Shown: positions 1-8,102 of the stretch, one piece after another
Position numbering within the stretch: the first letter of the stretch is position 1
How the letters are laid out: the number at the start of each line of letters is the position of its first letter
DNA from: an uncultured Campylobacter sp.
GTDB lineage: Bacteria > Campylobacterota > Campylobacteria > Campylobacterales > Campylobacteraceae
Reading direction: 5' to 3'
Assembly: GCF_938045535.1 (NCBI RefSeq)
Contig: NZ_CALIMQ010000244.1
Coordinates: 1-28,156, forward strand
DNA length: 28,156 nucleotides
Position numbers and translations under genes: made by a program
Notes under the pieces: generated by a model
What the model was told of the DNA's origin: nothing
Seen by the model: the letters and a program-made list of their open reading frames with translations, nothing else
Database searches by the model: none

Positions 1-1
1 G

Positions 2-775
2 TATGGAGACGGAAAAACGGAGCTAAAGCTTGCTACGGGAAGCCCTGGAGAGCTTGGGCTACTCGAAGTTTTATCTAATGAATTTAGCAAGGCAAACGAC
101 ACCAAAATTTGCTGGATAAAAGCAGGAAGCGGTCAGACTCTCGAACTTTTGAAAAATAAAAAGATAGATATCGCTATGGTTCACGCTCCAAAGGCGGAAA
201 TAAGCGCCGTAAAAGAGGGCTGGGCTACGCAAAGGACGTTGATCGGATCAAACGAGTTTTTTATTGTAGGGCCTAAAAGCGATCCCGCAAAGATAAAAAC
301 CGCCCAAAACGTAACAGAAGCCTATACTGATATAGCCAAGTCCCAAAGCCTTTTTTACACCAGAGCGGACAACTCCGGAACTCATAAAAAAGAGCTTAGT
401 ATCTGGAAAATGGCAAATATCGTTCCACAAGGTCAGTGGTATGAGGCAAATAAAGATTTTATGTTAGCGACTCTTTTAAAAGCTGATAAAAACGGAGCAT
501 ATTTTATGAGCGATAGCAGTACTTGGGTCGTGGCGAAAAAAGATATAAAATCCAGCGAAATTCTATTTCGCGGCGATAAATATCTAATAAATACGTATTG
601 CGCCCTAAGACAAAACGATAGCGATACTGCCGAAAGCAAGAAATCGAAAGATTTTATAGATTTCGTAGCTTCAAGCGCAGGGCAAGAGATAATTAAAAAT
701 TACGGTAAAGACAGATACGGCGAAGGGCTTTACAACGACGCTGCGTACGCTCAGAAATATTTTATAAGCGAGTAG
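2..775 (+). CDS. tupA: TupA-like ABC transporter substrate-binding protein, 5' end missing
   Basis: The frame is open from base 2, so the gene begins upstream of the window; the TTG at 149 is only an internal Leu codon. The product is the main part of a periplasmic solute-binding protein of the TupA (tungstate ABC transporter) family. Family landmarks are a VHAPKAE segment (about 179-200), the EFFIVGPKSDPA segment, the RADNSGTHKKEL motif (about 362-396, normally RGDDSGTHKKE), and a C-terminal FIDFVASSAGQEII helix. TupA normally delivers tungstate or molybdate to the TupBC permease, mainly for formate dehydrogenase and other W/Mo enzymes. Oddity: the N-terminal oxyanion loop, usually TTTSTxxSGLL, reads ATGSPGELGLL here, so the ligand may differ. 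No permease gene follows; any partner would lie upstream. The gene ends in TAG and converges on assT. Confidence 0.8.
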   Translation, partial: YGDGKTELKLATGSPGELGLLEVLSNEFSKANDTKICWIKAGSGQTLELLKNKKIDIAMVHAPKAEISAVKEGWATQRTLIGSNEFFIVGPKSDPAKIKTAQNVTEAYTDIAKSQSLFYTRADNSGTHKKELSIWKMANIVPQGQWYEANKDFMLATLLKADKNGAYFMSDSSTWVVAKKDIKSSEILFRGDKYLINTYCALRQNDSDTAESKKSKDFIDFVASSAGQEIIKNYGKDRYGEGLYNDAAYAQKYFISE

Positions 776-855
776 AATTTAAGTCTTAAAAGATGAAATT
801 CGGCAAATTTGATAAGTCGAATTTCAACGACGCGATGGGTAAAATTTAAGCAAGC

Positions 856-883
856 GGGTTAAATTTCAAACCGAATTTAACCC
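856..883. terminator. Hairpin between convergent tupA-like gene and assT
   Basis: GGGTTAAATT (856-865) pairs perfectly with AATTTAACCC (874-883) around an 8-base loop. It lies about 80 bases after the tupA-like stop codon, between convergent genes, where a shared terminator is expected. No clean T-run follows on either strand, so the role is inferred from position and stem quality. Confidence 0.45.
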
Positions 884-907
884 ACCGCGTAAATTCTAAA
901 TTTAACT

Positions 908-938
908 GCGGCGATCGCACTAAATTTAATCTCGCCGC
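908..938 (-). terminator. Probable terminator of assT
   Basis: On the minus strand, the segment just after the assT stop codon folds as GCGGCGA (938-932) paired with TCGCCGC (914-908), a perfect 7-bp GC-rich stem with a 17-base loop. It begins 6 bases past the stop. There is no strong U-tract. Confidence 0.45.
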
Positions 939-944
939 GAAATT

Positions 945-2717
945 TTAATAATCAAAGATATTCGGATCGATCACCATCGCGCGGTATGCCACGTCATCTC
1001 TAGACGCGGACTCCACGTCCATCTCAAATTTGACGTCGTTTGTTTTCGGATCGATTTCCACGAGCACCATTTTGATCGTCTTATCAGGCTTTAGCAGATA
1101 GACGTTCGAGCTTGAGATGAAGTAGGTGCTTTTATCCTTTTGCCACTCCACGACGCTAGTAACCGCGCTGTAAAAGTCAAATCCGCGCTCCTTGCCAAAC
1201 TCCCACGTCTGCTCCACGGTGCCCTTTTTCTCGTCGATCTTGTACTCGACCGCGCGCGAGTATTTTTCCTCTTTTAGCGCAGGCTGCTCCATGCCGCGGC
1301 CGTCGCCGTTGTCAAATACGCTGATGTGCTTTACGGAGCCCTTGTTGTCGTAGCGCGGAGTCAGCCACGCGGTGTGCTGCGTCCACGACCAGTCGAAGTC
1401 GCCCTCGCATTTTGAGTTTTCGCATTTGATTTTGTTGCCGTTTTTATCCACGGGCATTAGCACTTTTTCTTTAAAGTCCGCGCTCCAGCCCTCAGGCGAT
1501 GCTAGGATCCATTTTACCTTTTTGTCTCTGCCGATCTTAACGATGCCTTGATGACGAAGCGAAAGGATGATGCCGTCGTCGCTAGGGTCATATGAGATGG
1601 AATTTACGTGCGCCCAGTTGCGTCCCGTGCCGGTCGAGGTCACGTCGCCAAAAGGCAGATCGTCGCTGATTTTGATCTCTTTAGCGTCCATGTCGATATT
1701 TAGGCACACGGCGCGAGCGTCAAGGGCTTTGATGAGGTTGCTGCGGTAAACGTTTTTGCCGAAAATTTCATTCAGATCCCACTCGTCCACGACCTTGCCG
1801 CTGCCGTCCACTTCGATGATGTGATCTCTGATCGTGTGCGAGAGCCTGCCGTCTGCGTGGTGGTAGTTGTATTTACCGACGCGAAGCAGTAAGTGATCGC
1901 CCTTAAGCGGCATCACCTCGTGGCTAAGGTCGATGTAGCCGCGCGGTAGCTCGCGGTTATACACCTCCTTGCCCATCATATCGTAGCGCATATATCGCTG
2001 CGCCATACCCCAGCTAAGATCGCCGTTTGGCAGCTGATGAAAGCCCATCATCATGCCGCCGTCCATCACCCTACGCTCGCTGCGGTCGTAAAATTTCTGA
2101 TAGTCCAGATACCATCTGACCTCGCCCTGCGTATCGACGACGAAATTTTCCGTAAAGTCGTTCCAGCTAGCGGCACCCCCGTTTTTCCAATCAAGCGGTT
2201 TATAGACGCTCGTGATGGTGTTGTTGATGAGATAGAGCCTGTTTTTAAACGCGGGATCGACCTTTTTAACCTTCATCTTTTGCATGTGGCTAAATCTATA
2301 ATCGCGGCTATACGTCACGATCGGCTGAGCGTAAATTTTATACTTTTCGACCTTCTTTTCGCCGTTAAAAACGTAGCTTACCTCAACCTCGTTTAGATAG
2401 TCCGGATACAACCCCCAGATCGGCACGCCGTCGTGATTTAGCAGTGCATGCTCGGAGACGTTATATGAGATGTCGATGCCGCCGTTCGGTTTGCCCAGCA
2501 CCCGCACGTGGATATCCTTGATGTCCTTGCCCGCGCGATCGATGATCGCAGTCAGAGGCGCCACGTCGTATGGGTTGATAAACACCGAGCCGAGCTCGCC
2601 CTGGGTTTTTACCTGATGCGCCAAAACGCCCGCACTCGCAGTCTGCGGCACCGCTATAAACGCGCCGCCCGCCAAGGCCGCAGTCAAAACGATAGAACCG
2701 AAAAAATTCTTACGCAT
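945..2717 (-). CDS. assT: Arylsulfate sulfotransferase AssT (periplasmic)
   Basis: A 590-residue bacterial arylsulfate sulfotransferase (Arylsulfotrans family). It moves a sulfuryl group from one aryl sulfate to another phenol without PAPS, by ping-pong chemistry in the periplasm. A Sec signal peptide covers residues 1-29 (cleavage after ASA). The E. coli active-site set (His252, His356, Arg374, His436, mature numbering) has counterparts at His266 (LSHEV), His370 (NWAHVN), Arg388 (LSLRHQ) and His448 (WTQHTAW), the last being the nucleophile that becomes sulfated. Cys432 and Cys437 (CENSKC) match the disulfide that DsbL introduces in enterobacterial AssT. The start has AAGGAG 6 bases upstream. 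A TATGAT (complement of 2773-2778) could be its -10. No dsbL/dsbI pair is adjacent, unlike in uropathogenic E. coli. Length and active site are complete, so it should be functional. Confidence 0.93.
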   Translation of the reverse strand: MRKNFFGSIVLTAALAGGAFIAVPQTASAGVLAHQVKTQGELGSVFINPYDVAPLTAIIDRAGKDIKDIHVRVLGKPNGGIDISYNVSEHALLNHDGVPIWGLYPDYLNEVEVSYVFNGEKKVEKYKIYAQPIVTYSRDYRFSHMQKMKVKKVDPAFKNRLYLINNTITSVYKPLDWKNGGAASWNDFTENFVVDTQGEVRWYLDYQKFYDRSERRVMDGGMMMGFHQLPNGDLSWGMAQRYMRYDMMGKEVYNRELPRGYIDLSHEVMPLKGDHLLLRVGKYNYHHADGRLSHTIRDHIIEVDGSGKVVDEWDLNEIFGKNVYRSNLIKALDARAVCLNIDMDAKEIKISDDLPFGDVTSTGTGRNWAHVNSISYDPSDDGIILSLRHQGIVKIGRDKKVKWILASPEGWSADFKEKVLMPVDKNGNKIKCENSKCEGDFDWSWTQHTAWLTPRYDNKGSVKHISVFDNGDGRGMEQPALKEEKYSRAVEYKIDEKKGTVEQTWEFGKERGFDFYSAVTSVVEWQKDKSTYFISSSNVYLLKPDKTIKMVLVEIDPKTNDVKFEMDVESASRDDVAYRAMVIDPNIFDY

Positions 2718-2867
2718 ATTCGCTCCTTTTGGGTAAATTTATCAAATTTTACTACTACCGAATCACATAATAATCATACTAGCTTTAAATCAAATTTAAA
2801 GTTAAATTCTAATATATTTACTTAAATTTTAGAACGCAAGCGAAACGGGTAACAGTCTAAAATTTGA

Positions 2868-2873
2868 TATAAT
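2868..2873 (+). promoter_or_regulatory. -10 box upstream of the tautomerase gene
   Basis: TATAAT within TTTGATATAATTAG, 32 bases before the ATG of the tautomerase gene. It is a typical campylobacter sigma-70 extended -10 region, with no obvious -35. Confidence 0.55.
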
Positions 2874-2905
2874 TAGCCCTGCTTTATCAAATTTAAGGAG
2901 AGAAA

Positions 2906-3115
2906 ATGCCATTCGTAAATATAAAAGTAGCCGCTCCAGAGCCTACAAAAGAGCAAAAAAAGCAAATCATCGCCGAGATTACGGACACGTTAGCGCGCGT
3001 ATTAGGCAAAGACCCAGCCGCAATACTCGTGATGATCGAAACGCTCAGTATGGACAGCATCGGTAAAAGCGGTCTAAGTCTTGAGGAGATCAAACAAAAT
3101 AAAGAGAAAAAATGA
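2906..3115 (+). CDS. 4-oxalocrotonate tautomerase family protein (DmpI/HP0924-like)
   Basis: A 69-residue protein of the 4-OT family. Members are tiny enzymes that use an N-terminal proline, exposed after Met removal, as a general base for keto-enol tautomerisation. The sequence starts MPFVNIKV, giving Pro1 and the first beta strand, followed by the family's TKEQKKQIIAEIT helix and a second strand (AAILVMIETL). It resembles the short Helicobacter pylori DmpI homologue in length and layout. The start is fixed by an AAGGAG-type site 6-10 bases upstream. The physiological substrate of epsilonproteobacterial members is not established, and no meta-cleavage pathway is visible here. The gene stands alone: assT is divergent upstream, and the next gene is convergent with only 8 bases between stop codons. 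Confidence 0.85.
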   Translation: MPFVNIKVAAPEPTKEQKKQIIAEITDTLARVLGKDPAAILVMIETLSMDSIGKSGLSLEEIKQNKEKK

Positions 3116-3123
3116 GCGAATTT

Positions 3124-3723
3124 TTATAGGATTTTGAGCCAAAAATCACGCTCGCAGCGGGCGATACTTGCGCCGCTAAGCGGTCTAAATTTACCGAACG
3201 CGCAGGCGGGCAGCAGTTTAAAAACCGCCGCCGCAAGCCGTTCTAGCAGGCGAGCGTCCGATCTCTCGCCCAAGATTATTGGCGGACGGACGATCTGAAG
3301 GCTGTCAAAGCCAAGCTCGCTCACGCGCCGCTCGATCTGCTCTTTGGCGCGCAGATAAAAGCTTAGCGAGTCCTCGTTCGCACCCGGAGATGATACGAGC
3401 ACGAAGCGCTGCACGCCCGCCGCTTTGCCCCACTTTGCCGCCGCATAGACGTAGTCCACGTCCACGCGCAAAAACGCCTCGCGCGAGCCCGCCTGCTTCA
3501 TCGTCGTGCCCAGCGCGCAAAAAATCTCGTCAAATTTATGCGGCACGATATCCGAGATACCCTCAAAATCAATGATCCGCGCGCGAAGCTTAGGGCGGCA
3601 AAAGCCTATCTCGCGGCGCACCCATACCTCTACCTCATCGTAACAGGGGCTCTCGCAAAGCTCGCGCACCAGCTCCCTGCCTACAACGCCCGTAGCGCCT
3701 AGCACTAAGGCGGATTTTCCCAT
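3124..3723 (-). CDS. Atypical SDR / NAD(P)-binding protein (TIP30/NmrA-like)
   Basis: A 199-residue single-domain Rossmann protein. The N-terminal nucleotide-binding loop is LVLGATGVVGRELV (residues 6-19, numbered from the ATG at 3723), characteristic of atypical short-chain reductases. A Ser followed by YLRAK (LVSSPGANEDSLSFYLRAK) gives the usual Ser-Tyr-Lys arrangement, and IVRPPIILGER is the conserved strand after it. Closest in layout are HTATIP2/TIP30-like and YbjT-like NAD(P)H-binding proteins of about 200-220 residues. A GTG at 3729 would extend the frame by two residues, but it directly abuts the AAGGAG site, so the ATG at 3723 (5-base spacing) is preferred. Substrate unknown. It converges with the tautomerase gene. 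Confidence 0.78.
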   Translation of the reverse strand: MGKSALVLGATGVVGRELVRELCESPCYDEVEVWVRREIGFCRPKLRARIIDFEGISDIVPHKFDEIFCALGTTMKQAGSREAFLRVDVDYVYAAAKWGKAAGVQRFVLVSSPGANEDSLSFYLRAKEQIERRVSELGFDSLQIVRPPIILGERSDARLLERLAAAVFKLLPACAFGKFRPLSGASIARCERDFWLKIL

Positions 3724-3935
3724 TTTCACTCCTTAAATTTCTTTAAATTTTAACGCGCTTTGCAGTCAAATTTAACTCTGGCGCTACGTTATTCTAAATT
3801 TTACGCGCATATCGTCTGCACAGCACGGCTCATCGTGCGATCTATAAATGCGTAAAATTCAAAGGCGCCTGCCTGCGCAGCTTGTCGCTACGAAGCTAAT
3901 CAAGTCCTGCTCGCACGTAAAGAAGCAACTTAACA

Positions 3936-3960
3936 GCGCAAGCTATAAGTGAGCTTGCGC
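3936..3960 (-). terminator. Strong hairpin downstream of the SDR gene
   Basis: GCGCAAGCT (3936-3944) and AGCTTGCGC (3952-3960) form a perfect 9-bp stem with a 7-base loop, 13 bases beyond the stop codon of the SDR gene that ends at 3974. The rest of the 250-base gap to the next gene shows only AAATTT-type repeats and a weaker GCACG/CGTGC hairpin near 3819-3838. Confidence 0.5.
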
Positions 3961-3973
3961 CTCACCCGATCCG

Positions 3974-4735
3974 CTATTTGGCGGCTGCTATATAATTAAA
4001 TTTCGGTTCGCTAAGTTTAAATTCGAAGCTAGCCAAATCCACCTCTCCGATGCATGCATCGCTATCGTAAAGCGTGAGCAAAAATTCTGCCGTTTGTTCG
4101 CTGCTGTGGTATTGCGAAAACGCCGCATCGTAATCAAATCCGCGCTTTCCCGAAGCTACGTCGCAAAACTCGCTTTTAGTCGCGGCGGGAGCTAGAACTT
4201 TAGCCTGCATCTTGGCGTCTTTATCCTGCGCTAGCTCGTGGTGCAAACCCTCGGTGAAAGCGCTTACGAAAAATTTTGTAGCGCAATACGGCACTACGCC
4301 GGGCGCCAGAAAATAGCCGCCCACGGAGGAGATGTTTATAAGCTGAGTTTGTTTGCATTTGTAATCTCGCGTAAATAAGCTCGAAAGTATCGCGAGCGCG
4401 GTTACGTTTAGGTCTATCATTCTTACCGTTTTTTGCAAATCCTGCTCTCCCACTAAGCCAAAATCTCCGAAGCCCGCGCTATTAATTAGCGCCTTTAGCT
4501 CGTAGCTTTTTAGCTCGTCCCAAAGCGTTAGGACGTTCTCGCTGCGCGCAAGGTCGCAAATTTTAATCACGACCTCTGATTCAGGCGAAATTTTAGCGAT
4601 CTCGTCCTTTAAGCTTTGCAGCAGCTCCGCTCTGCGCGCGATTAGGATCAAATTTTCTCCGCGCCCAGCAAACGCCTTTGCCGCGGCTGCTCCGATACCA
4701 GAACTTGCGCCGGTGATGACGATATATTTTTTCAT
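3974..4735 (-). CDS. Short-chain dehydrogenase/reductase (classical SDR)
   Basis: A 253-residue classical SDR. Visible motifs are the cofactor loop TGASSGIG (8-15), NSAG (85-88), active-site Ser137 in NISSVGG, and Tyr150-xxx-Lys154 in PYCATKF. The family oxidises or reduces alcohols and carbonyls with NAD(P)H in the cytosol. An Arg pair (IARRAE, about 33-37) after the second strand suggests NADP(H) preference. The overall form resembles DltE/YdfG-like reductases, but the substrate cannot be told from sequence. The start ATG is preceded by an AAGGAT-type site. The gene is monocistronic in appearance, with a strong hairpin just after the stop. Confidence 0.88.
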   Translation of the reverse strand: MKKYIVITGASSGIGAAAAKAFAGRGENLILIARRAELLQSLKDEIAKISPESEVVIKICDLARSENVLTLWDELKSYELKALINSAGFGDFGLVGEQDLQKTVRMIDLNVTALAILSSLFTRDYKCKQTQLINISSVGGYFLAPGVVPYCATKFFVSAFTEGLHHELAQDKDAKMQAKVLAPAATKSEFCDVASGKRGFDYDAAFSQYHSSEQTAEFLLTLYDSDACIGEVDLASFEFKLSEPKFNYIAAAK

Positions 4736-4845
4736 TTTTTATCCTTTTTTAGATTCTTTAGTTTGAAATTTTACCGAAGCTCGCCGCGCATTTACGCGTG
4801 CGCTCGTTTTAAATTTACAAATTTGCCGGCATTTTGCGAGGCGGT

Positions 4846-5422
4846 TTACTCGCCGCTTATGGGTGTGCGCTTGGTATCTACCGCTTTGCCGTCCAGATAG
4901 TACCGACCGCCGGCGACGTAGTGAAGCGTCTTTAGCTCGTCAGGGATCTTTTCAAACAGCCAGTGTCCGCCGTCAAAGATCCGCTCGTCCGCATACGCCG
5001 CGATGACCTCGCCGATGAAAAGATCATAACTCTGCTCATTGTGAGGCTCGGGGATGCGCTTGCAAACGAGCCATGCGGCGCAGCCCGCGATCAGCGGCAC
5101 GCGGGAGTCATCTTTATAAAAAATTTCTACGTTTTTCATCTTGTCCGCGTTATCAAAGCGCGAGTTGTTTTCGGCGCCAAGCTCGCTAACCAGCTCCGCC
5201 TGCGCGGCCGTGGGGATCTGCACGGCGAAATACCCGCTCTTTTCGATGAGCGTCCGCGTGTACGAGCCGTTATGCGACACGATGGTAACCTTGTCGTAGT
5301 CAAGCGCCTGTGCCCACGTTATCGCCATCGCGTTGACGTCGCCATCGTATTTGGCCGATACGAGCGTGGTCGCGCCTGGGTTTGGGATATGATTTTTGTA
5401 GATCTACTTTTATGATCGCCAT
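4846..5422 (-). pseudogene. Flavin reductase family protein, frameshifted near the N-terminus
   Basis: The natural start is the ATG at 5422, with AAGGAG 5 bases upstream, reading MAIIKVDLQKSYPKP. After codon 15 the frame changes: the next family residues (GATTLVSAKYDGDVNAMAITW) are encoded one base out of phase from 5376 onward, and this second frame runs cleanly to the stop at 4846. Removing one C from the CCC at 5378-5380 (minus-strand context CCCAAACCCAGG) restores a continuous 191-residue protein of the flavin reductase-like FMN-binding domain family. These enzymes reduce FMN with NAD(P)H or bind FMN as a cofactor. Everything downstream looks conserved, so the lesion is recent or a sequencing error. 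Initiation at the internal ATG (5328) would lose 31 residues and has no good ribosome site. Confidence 0.8.
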
Positions 5423-5595
5423 TTTTGCTCCTTTGATTAAATTTCATCGGCGGCAGATACCGCGAACAACCGAATCGGCTCGGTATTAATGCCCTAAATT
5501 TATGTCTTAGCCTACTGAGCAGGCCCAAGCCTTGGCGTGCTTGGATTAAATTCTTTCACGGCGCGCGAAATTTAGCGGGCTTAAAATTTCACCAG

Positions 5596-6075
5596 CTATT
5601 TTCTGTGGATCTTATAGCCCTTGCCGCTTTTTATTTTTAGCAGCGAAATTTTTCCGTCCTTCGAGACATAACCGCCTCCCTTTGCGCGCAAGATCACGCT
5701 CTCAGGCAGGCTCGACCAAAAAATTTCTACCCTGCTTTTATCCGCGGAAAATATCCCGTAGATCGCAAGCGTAGCGTTATCAGGGTCGTCCAGCCTCACA
5801 TCCGCGACATCAAAAACCTGCACGCAGCCATTCTTGATCTTTGAAAAGCTCTGGCCCGCGGCGACCAAGCAGCCGTGCTCATCCGTGCCGCCGCCTATTA
5901 TCGGTCCCTGCACGGCGGGCACTTTGCAGACGCCCTCACTAGCGCCGCAGTCCGCAGCCGCGCTTTCGCCCCTATTATCCATTGCGCTTGCCTCCTTGCC
6001 TAGCTTTGCGTCGTGCGCCGCACAGCCGCACAAAAGCGCCACCGCAAAGGCCGCAATTAAAATTTTACCTCTCAT
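5596..6075 (-). CDS. Small predicted lipoprotein
   Basis: A 159-residue protein with a short charged N-terminus, a hydrophobic stretch, and a lipobox LLCGC that would be cut before Cys18. The mature part has four further cysteines (43, 50, 69, 84). A segment GGGTDEHGCLVAAGQSFSKI (61-80) resembles the DEHGC-L-x-AG-x-S/Y element found in many small secreted bacterial proteins of unknown function. The C-terminal half has beta-strand character. The ATG has AAAGGAG 5-8 bases upstream. It starts only 21 bases after the stop of the tannase-family gene on the same strand, so the two are probably cotranscribed. Function unknown. Confidence 0.72.
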   Translation of the reverse strand: MRGKILIAAFAVALLCGCAAHDAKLGKEASAMDNRGESAAADCGASEGVCKVPAVQGPIIGGGTDEHGCLVAAGQSFSKIKNGCVQVFDVADVRLDDPDNATLAIYGIFSADKSRVEIFWSSLPESVILRAKGGGYVSKDGKISLLKIKSGKGYKIHRK

Positions 6076-6096
6076 CTTTACTCCTTTAAATAAATT

Positions 6097-7680
6097 TTAT
6101 CTGCACTCAAAGCTACTCGCGCTATTTTCGTCGCCGCCCACGTAGATAGCCACTTTTGGATACGCGCAGACCTTGATCTGCTTACCGGCACGGCTCGTGC
6201 TTTTGCCTAGCAGGCTAGATGGAGCCGTTCCCTGCTCGCGCCACGCCTCAAGCGCGCTTAGCGGATCGACATCATCGATGCCGTTACCGCCGCCGCAGTG
6301 ATTCATCCCAGGCAATGCAAAAAATCGCGCAAATTCATCCGCGTTCGCGTTCGTTTCTACTAGCTTTTTGAACCAATCGCACTGATCCATCGCCGAAAAC
6401 ACGGGATCGGAAACGCCCGTTACGATGATGAGTTTACCGCCGTTAGCGCGGAAGCTATCTAGCTTGGTCGAAATCGCATCGTTTATCGCCGCGGTTTCGA
6501 ATGTTCGCTCTACGTCCTTATCGAAATCAAATTTCATCAGATCAAACTCCGGTTGCGGCGGCGTCAAGAAATAATAATTCATCGAACCCTTCTAGAGCAC
6601 GATATTTCTAGCATTTGGCTCTGCCGTTTGCGAGTCGCCAAGCTTCCACATGCGCCAGCCGGGCTGATTTACTCCGGCATCATAAAACCAGCCGCTGTAA
6701 ATTTGCTCGCCCTTGCTGTTTTTTGCGCCCTCAAATATCGCTTTTATCGCAGAAATTTTTTCTTTAGCTAGATCAAGTCCGCTGGGATCGAACTTGCAAC
6801 GCTCCCAAGCGCCGATGATTCCGTCTTTTAGCCTATCTAGCGCATCGCATTTATCCAAAACCGCCTTGCTTAGCTTATCCAAATCCTCCTGCGTAAGGGC
6901 GTTTGCAAAAATTTTATCCCCCGCGGCGTTTTTAGGAGCGATCTTTATAAGCTGCCGGTTATCCCACTGCTCCGCGATCGCCGCGCGCGAAAGCCTAAAA
7001 CCCGGATTTGCCGCGATTACGCCGTCAAATTCCAGCGGATACCTCTGCGCCGCCATCAGAGCCGAGCGTCCGCCGTTTGAGCAGCCCATAAAGTAGCTGT
7101 GTGCGGGCGCTTTTTTATACGCTGCAAAAACCAGCTGCTTTGAGACGCTCGCGACCTTGCCGATCGCCTGATAGGCATAGTCTAGCCGCGCCTGCTGCTC
7201 AAGTCCGAACTCGGGCGTAGGCGTAGGATGTCCCGAATCAGTCGTGACGACTGCATAGCCCCTCATAAGCGCGGGCGTTGCGGTGCTAGTGCGGATAGGC
7301 ACGGCGCCAAGAGCCGGTGCTACAAAGCCGTCCAAACCGCCTCCGCCCTGAAATAGAAGCTTGCCGTTCCAGTCGCCTGGCAAGCGCAGCTCAAATTTTA
7401 TGCCGTAATGCTTGCTGTCCGAGCCCGTGCGCGAGGCTATCTAGCCGTGAATTATGCAGTGCGGTGCGGCTTTTAGCGTCTTTTTGGCTCCGCCGGTTAG
7501 CGCAGACATCCTATCGGCGCCGATTTCGCCGCTTTGATTCCAGATCGCTTCACTGATCTTTGTATCGTAAATTTTCGTGCCCTTTAGCGCCGCGCAAGCC
7601 CGCTCGTCAAAATCGCTCGCAAGCGCTCCCTGTAAACCCAAAGTAGCCGTAAAGGCCGCAACTAAAATTTTATATTTCAT
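6097..7680 (-). pseudogene. Secreted tannase/feruloyl esterase family hydrolase split by two in-frame TAG codons
   Basis: One reading frame of 528 codons encodes a tannase/feruloyl-esterase (PF07519-type) alpha/beta hydrolase, but TAG occurs at codon 80 (7443-7441) and codon 363 (6594-6592). The start at 7680 has AAAAGGAG upstream and a Sec signal peptide (1-21, LQGALA). The whole catalytic set survives across the three pieces: Cys200-Ser201 in GCSNGGR, Asp425 in GVSDP, and His461-Cys462 in MNHCGGG, the CS-D-HC motif whose Cys pair forms a disulfide beside the catalytic triad. Such enzymes hydrolyse gallate or hydroxycinnamate esters. TAG serves as a normal stop for other genes here (775, 21054), so reassignment is unlikely. 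The frame is otherwise undamaged, so this is a young pseudogene, or an expressed gene only if amber codons are suppressed. Confidence 0.85.
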
Positions 7681-7800
7681 TGCCACTCCTTTTAAAATTT
7701 TATTAATCGTAATTCTAACATAAAAATTTATCGTGAATTTCAAGCGTATTTGAGAAATTATGGAATTCCTAGCGGAGCCATGCGGAATTTCAAATTTTAA

Positions 7801-8070
7801 TTAAAAGGACGAAGTACTTTGGCGATCCGCAGAATCTGGCTCGTCGGTTAAGCGGTTTCGTGGATCGCGACGAAATACTTCGATCGCCCAAAACCAAACC
7901 GTGTGCCCGAAAAATTCCGAAACAAACTCATACCACGGAAGCTGAAAAAGCGGTGGTGTAAGTCCTAAAAGCGGCAGCGTGATGCAATGCACTGCGATAT
8001 TTACGACGATACCGAACGCGACGCCCTGAAATAGCGTGATTTTAGGAAATTTCTCGACAGCGAAGTGTGC
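7801..8070 (-). pseudogene. C-terminal remnant of a YagU family (DUF1440) inner-membrane protein
   Basis: The open segment of 89 codons has no proper start and is closed upstream by TAA at 8071-8073. It matches the last 85 or so residues of the roughly 204-residue YagU family: an EKFPKITLFQG entry, a hydrophobic helix, then TPPLFQLPWYE, VSEFFGH, VWFWAIEVFRRD and RNRLTDEPD, all recognisable against E. coli YagU. The N-terminal 115-120 residues, including the first membrane helices, are missing, and the MFS gene ends only 32 bases away. A deletion has therefore removed the 5' half. YagU is an inner-membrane protein linked to acid tolerance in E. coli. The fragment is very unlikely to be expressed. 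Confidence 0.8.
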
Positions 8071-8102
8071 TTAATTTTAAATTTTGCTATTGTTGCGGAG
8101 CA

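Noticed and set aside
3724..3729. GTG at 3729 as the start of the NAD(P)-binding protein
   Set aside because: It directly touches the AAGGAG site, leaving no spacing; the ATG at 3723 is well placed.
6097..7680. TAG as a sense codon in this organism
   Set aside because: TAG ends the tupA-like gene (775) and the TonB receptor gene (21054) at positions where the proteins naturally end, so it works as a stop.
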